Assembly: GCA_000934455.1 (NCBI GenBank)
Contig: KN884347.1
Location: 1 to 61,787 of the forward strand
Source: Apostichopus parvimensis
Taxonomy: Eukaryota > Echinodermata > Holothuroidea > Aspidochirotida > Stichopodidae
Direction: 5' to 3'
Length of the DNA stretch: 61,787 bases
Positions 61,778-61,787 of the stretch are shown piece after piece. Each line of letters opens with the position of its first letter. The stretch's first letter is position 1. The translations under genes and the position numbers were made by a program. The notes under the pieces are model-generated. The model had not been told where the DNA came from, did not search any database, and saw nothing but the letters and a program-made list of their open reading frames with translations.

Positions 61778-61787
61778 GTGAGTTGCA

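Overview
The window is animal genomic DNA. It is AT-rich and intron-dominated, with canonical GT/AG splice sites, several retroposon and DNA-transposon families, poly-G runs and minisatellites. The only gene I can support is a very large, EGF-only, secreted or surface protein gene on the + strand. One EGF module per exon with phase-1 introns, a fibropellin/uEGF-like module style, and the AGGCCTAG-rich intergenic DNA near 4.45-4.56 kb suggest a marine deuterostome, most likely an echinoderm. That assignment is inference; no taxonomic marker gene is present.

Layout. Positions 1-13.0 kb are intergenic: a dead LINE reverse-transcriptase tail (2.3-2.7 kb, - strand), three copies of a tRNA-headed SINE, two copies of a SINE-like repeat whose head matches the 5' end of U2 snRNA, and a small hAT-like element. 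A signal-peptide exon lies at 13.0-13.1 kb. After a 4.6-kb first intron holding a hAT-like element and a long palindrome, 44 single-EGF exons run from 17,762 to 61,777. Each is 111-132 bp, starts and ends in phase 1, and carries six cysteines. Conceptually spliced, the window encodes about 1,720 residues with no stop. The gene clearly continues past the right edge, because the last exon has a good donor. A 461-bp assembly gap (50,595-51,055) could hide part of the array.

The EGF modules are rich in sugar-acceptor consensus sites. By my reading 34 of 44 carry the protein O-glucosylation motif C1-x-S-x-(P/A)-C2 and 24 of 44 the O-fucosylation motif C2-x4-(S/T)-C3. None has a complete calcium-binding EGF signature before C1. 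Modules 22-30 form a closely related block ([15 protein letters not shown]), suggesting recent tandem exon duplication. Introns record the same process: a dead copy of exon 34 just upstream of it, a 105-bp triplication of the second half of exon 39 including its splice donor, and smaller duplications at exons 19, 36 and 10.

Mobile DNA inside the introns includes a 1.63-kb and a 0.75-kb hAT-like element, both with perfect 8-bp target duplications; a third U2-headed repeat with a 12-bp target duplication; and tRNA-headed SINEs of at least three families, one ending 25 bp from an exon. No terminal domain (CUB, avidin, laminin-G, transmembrane) is visible, so the protein family cannot be named exactly.
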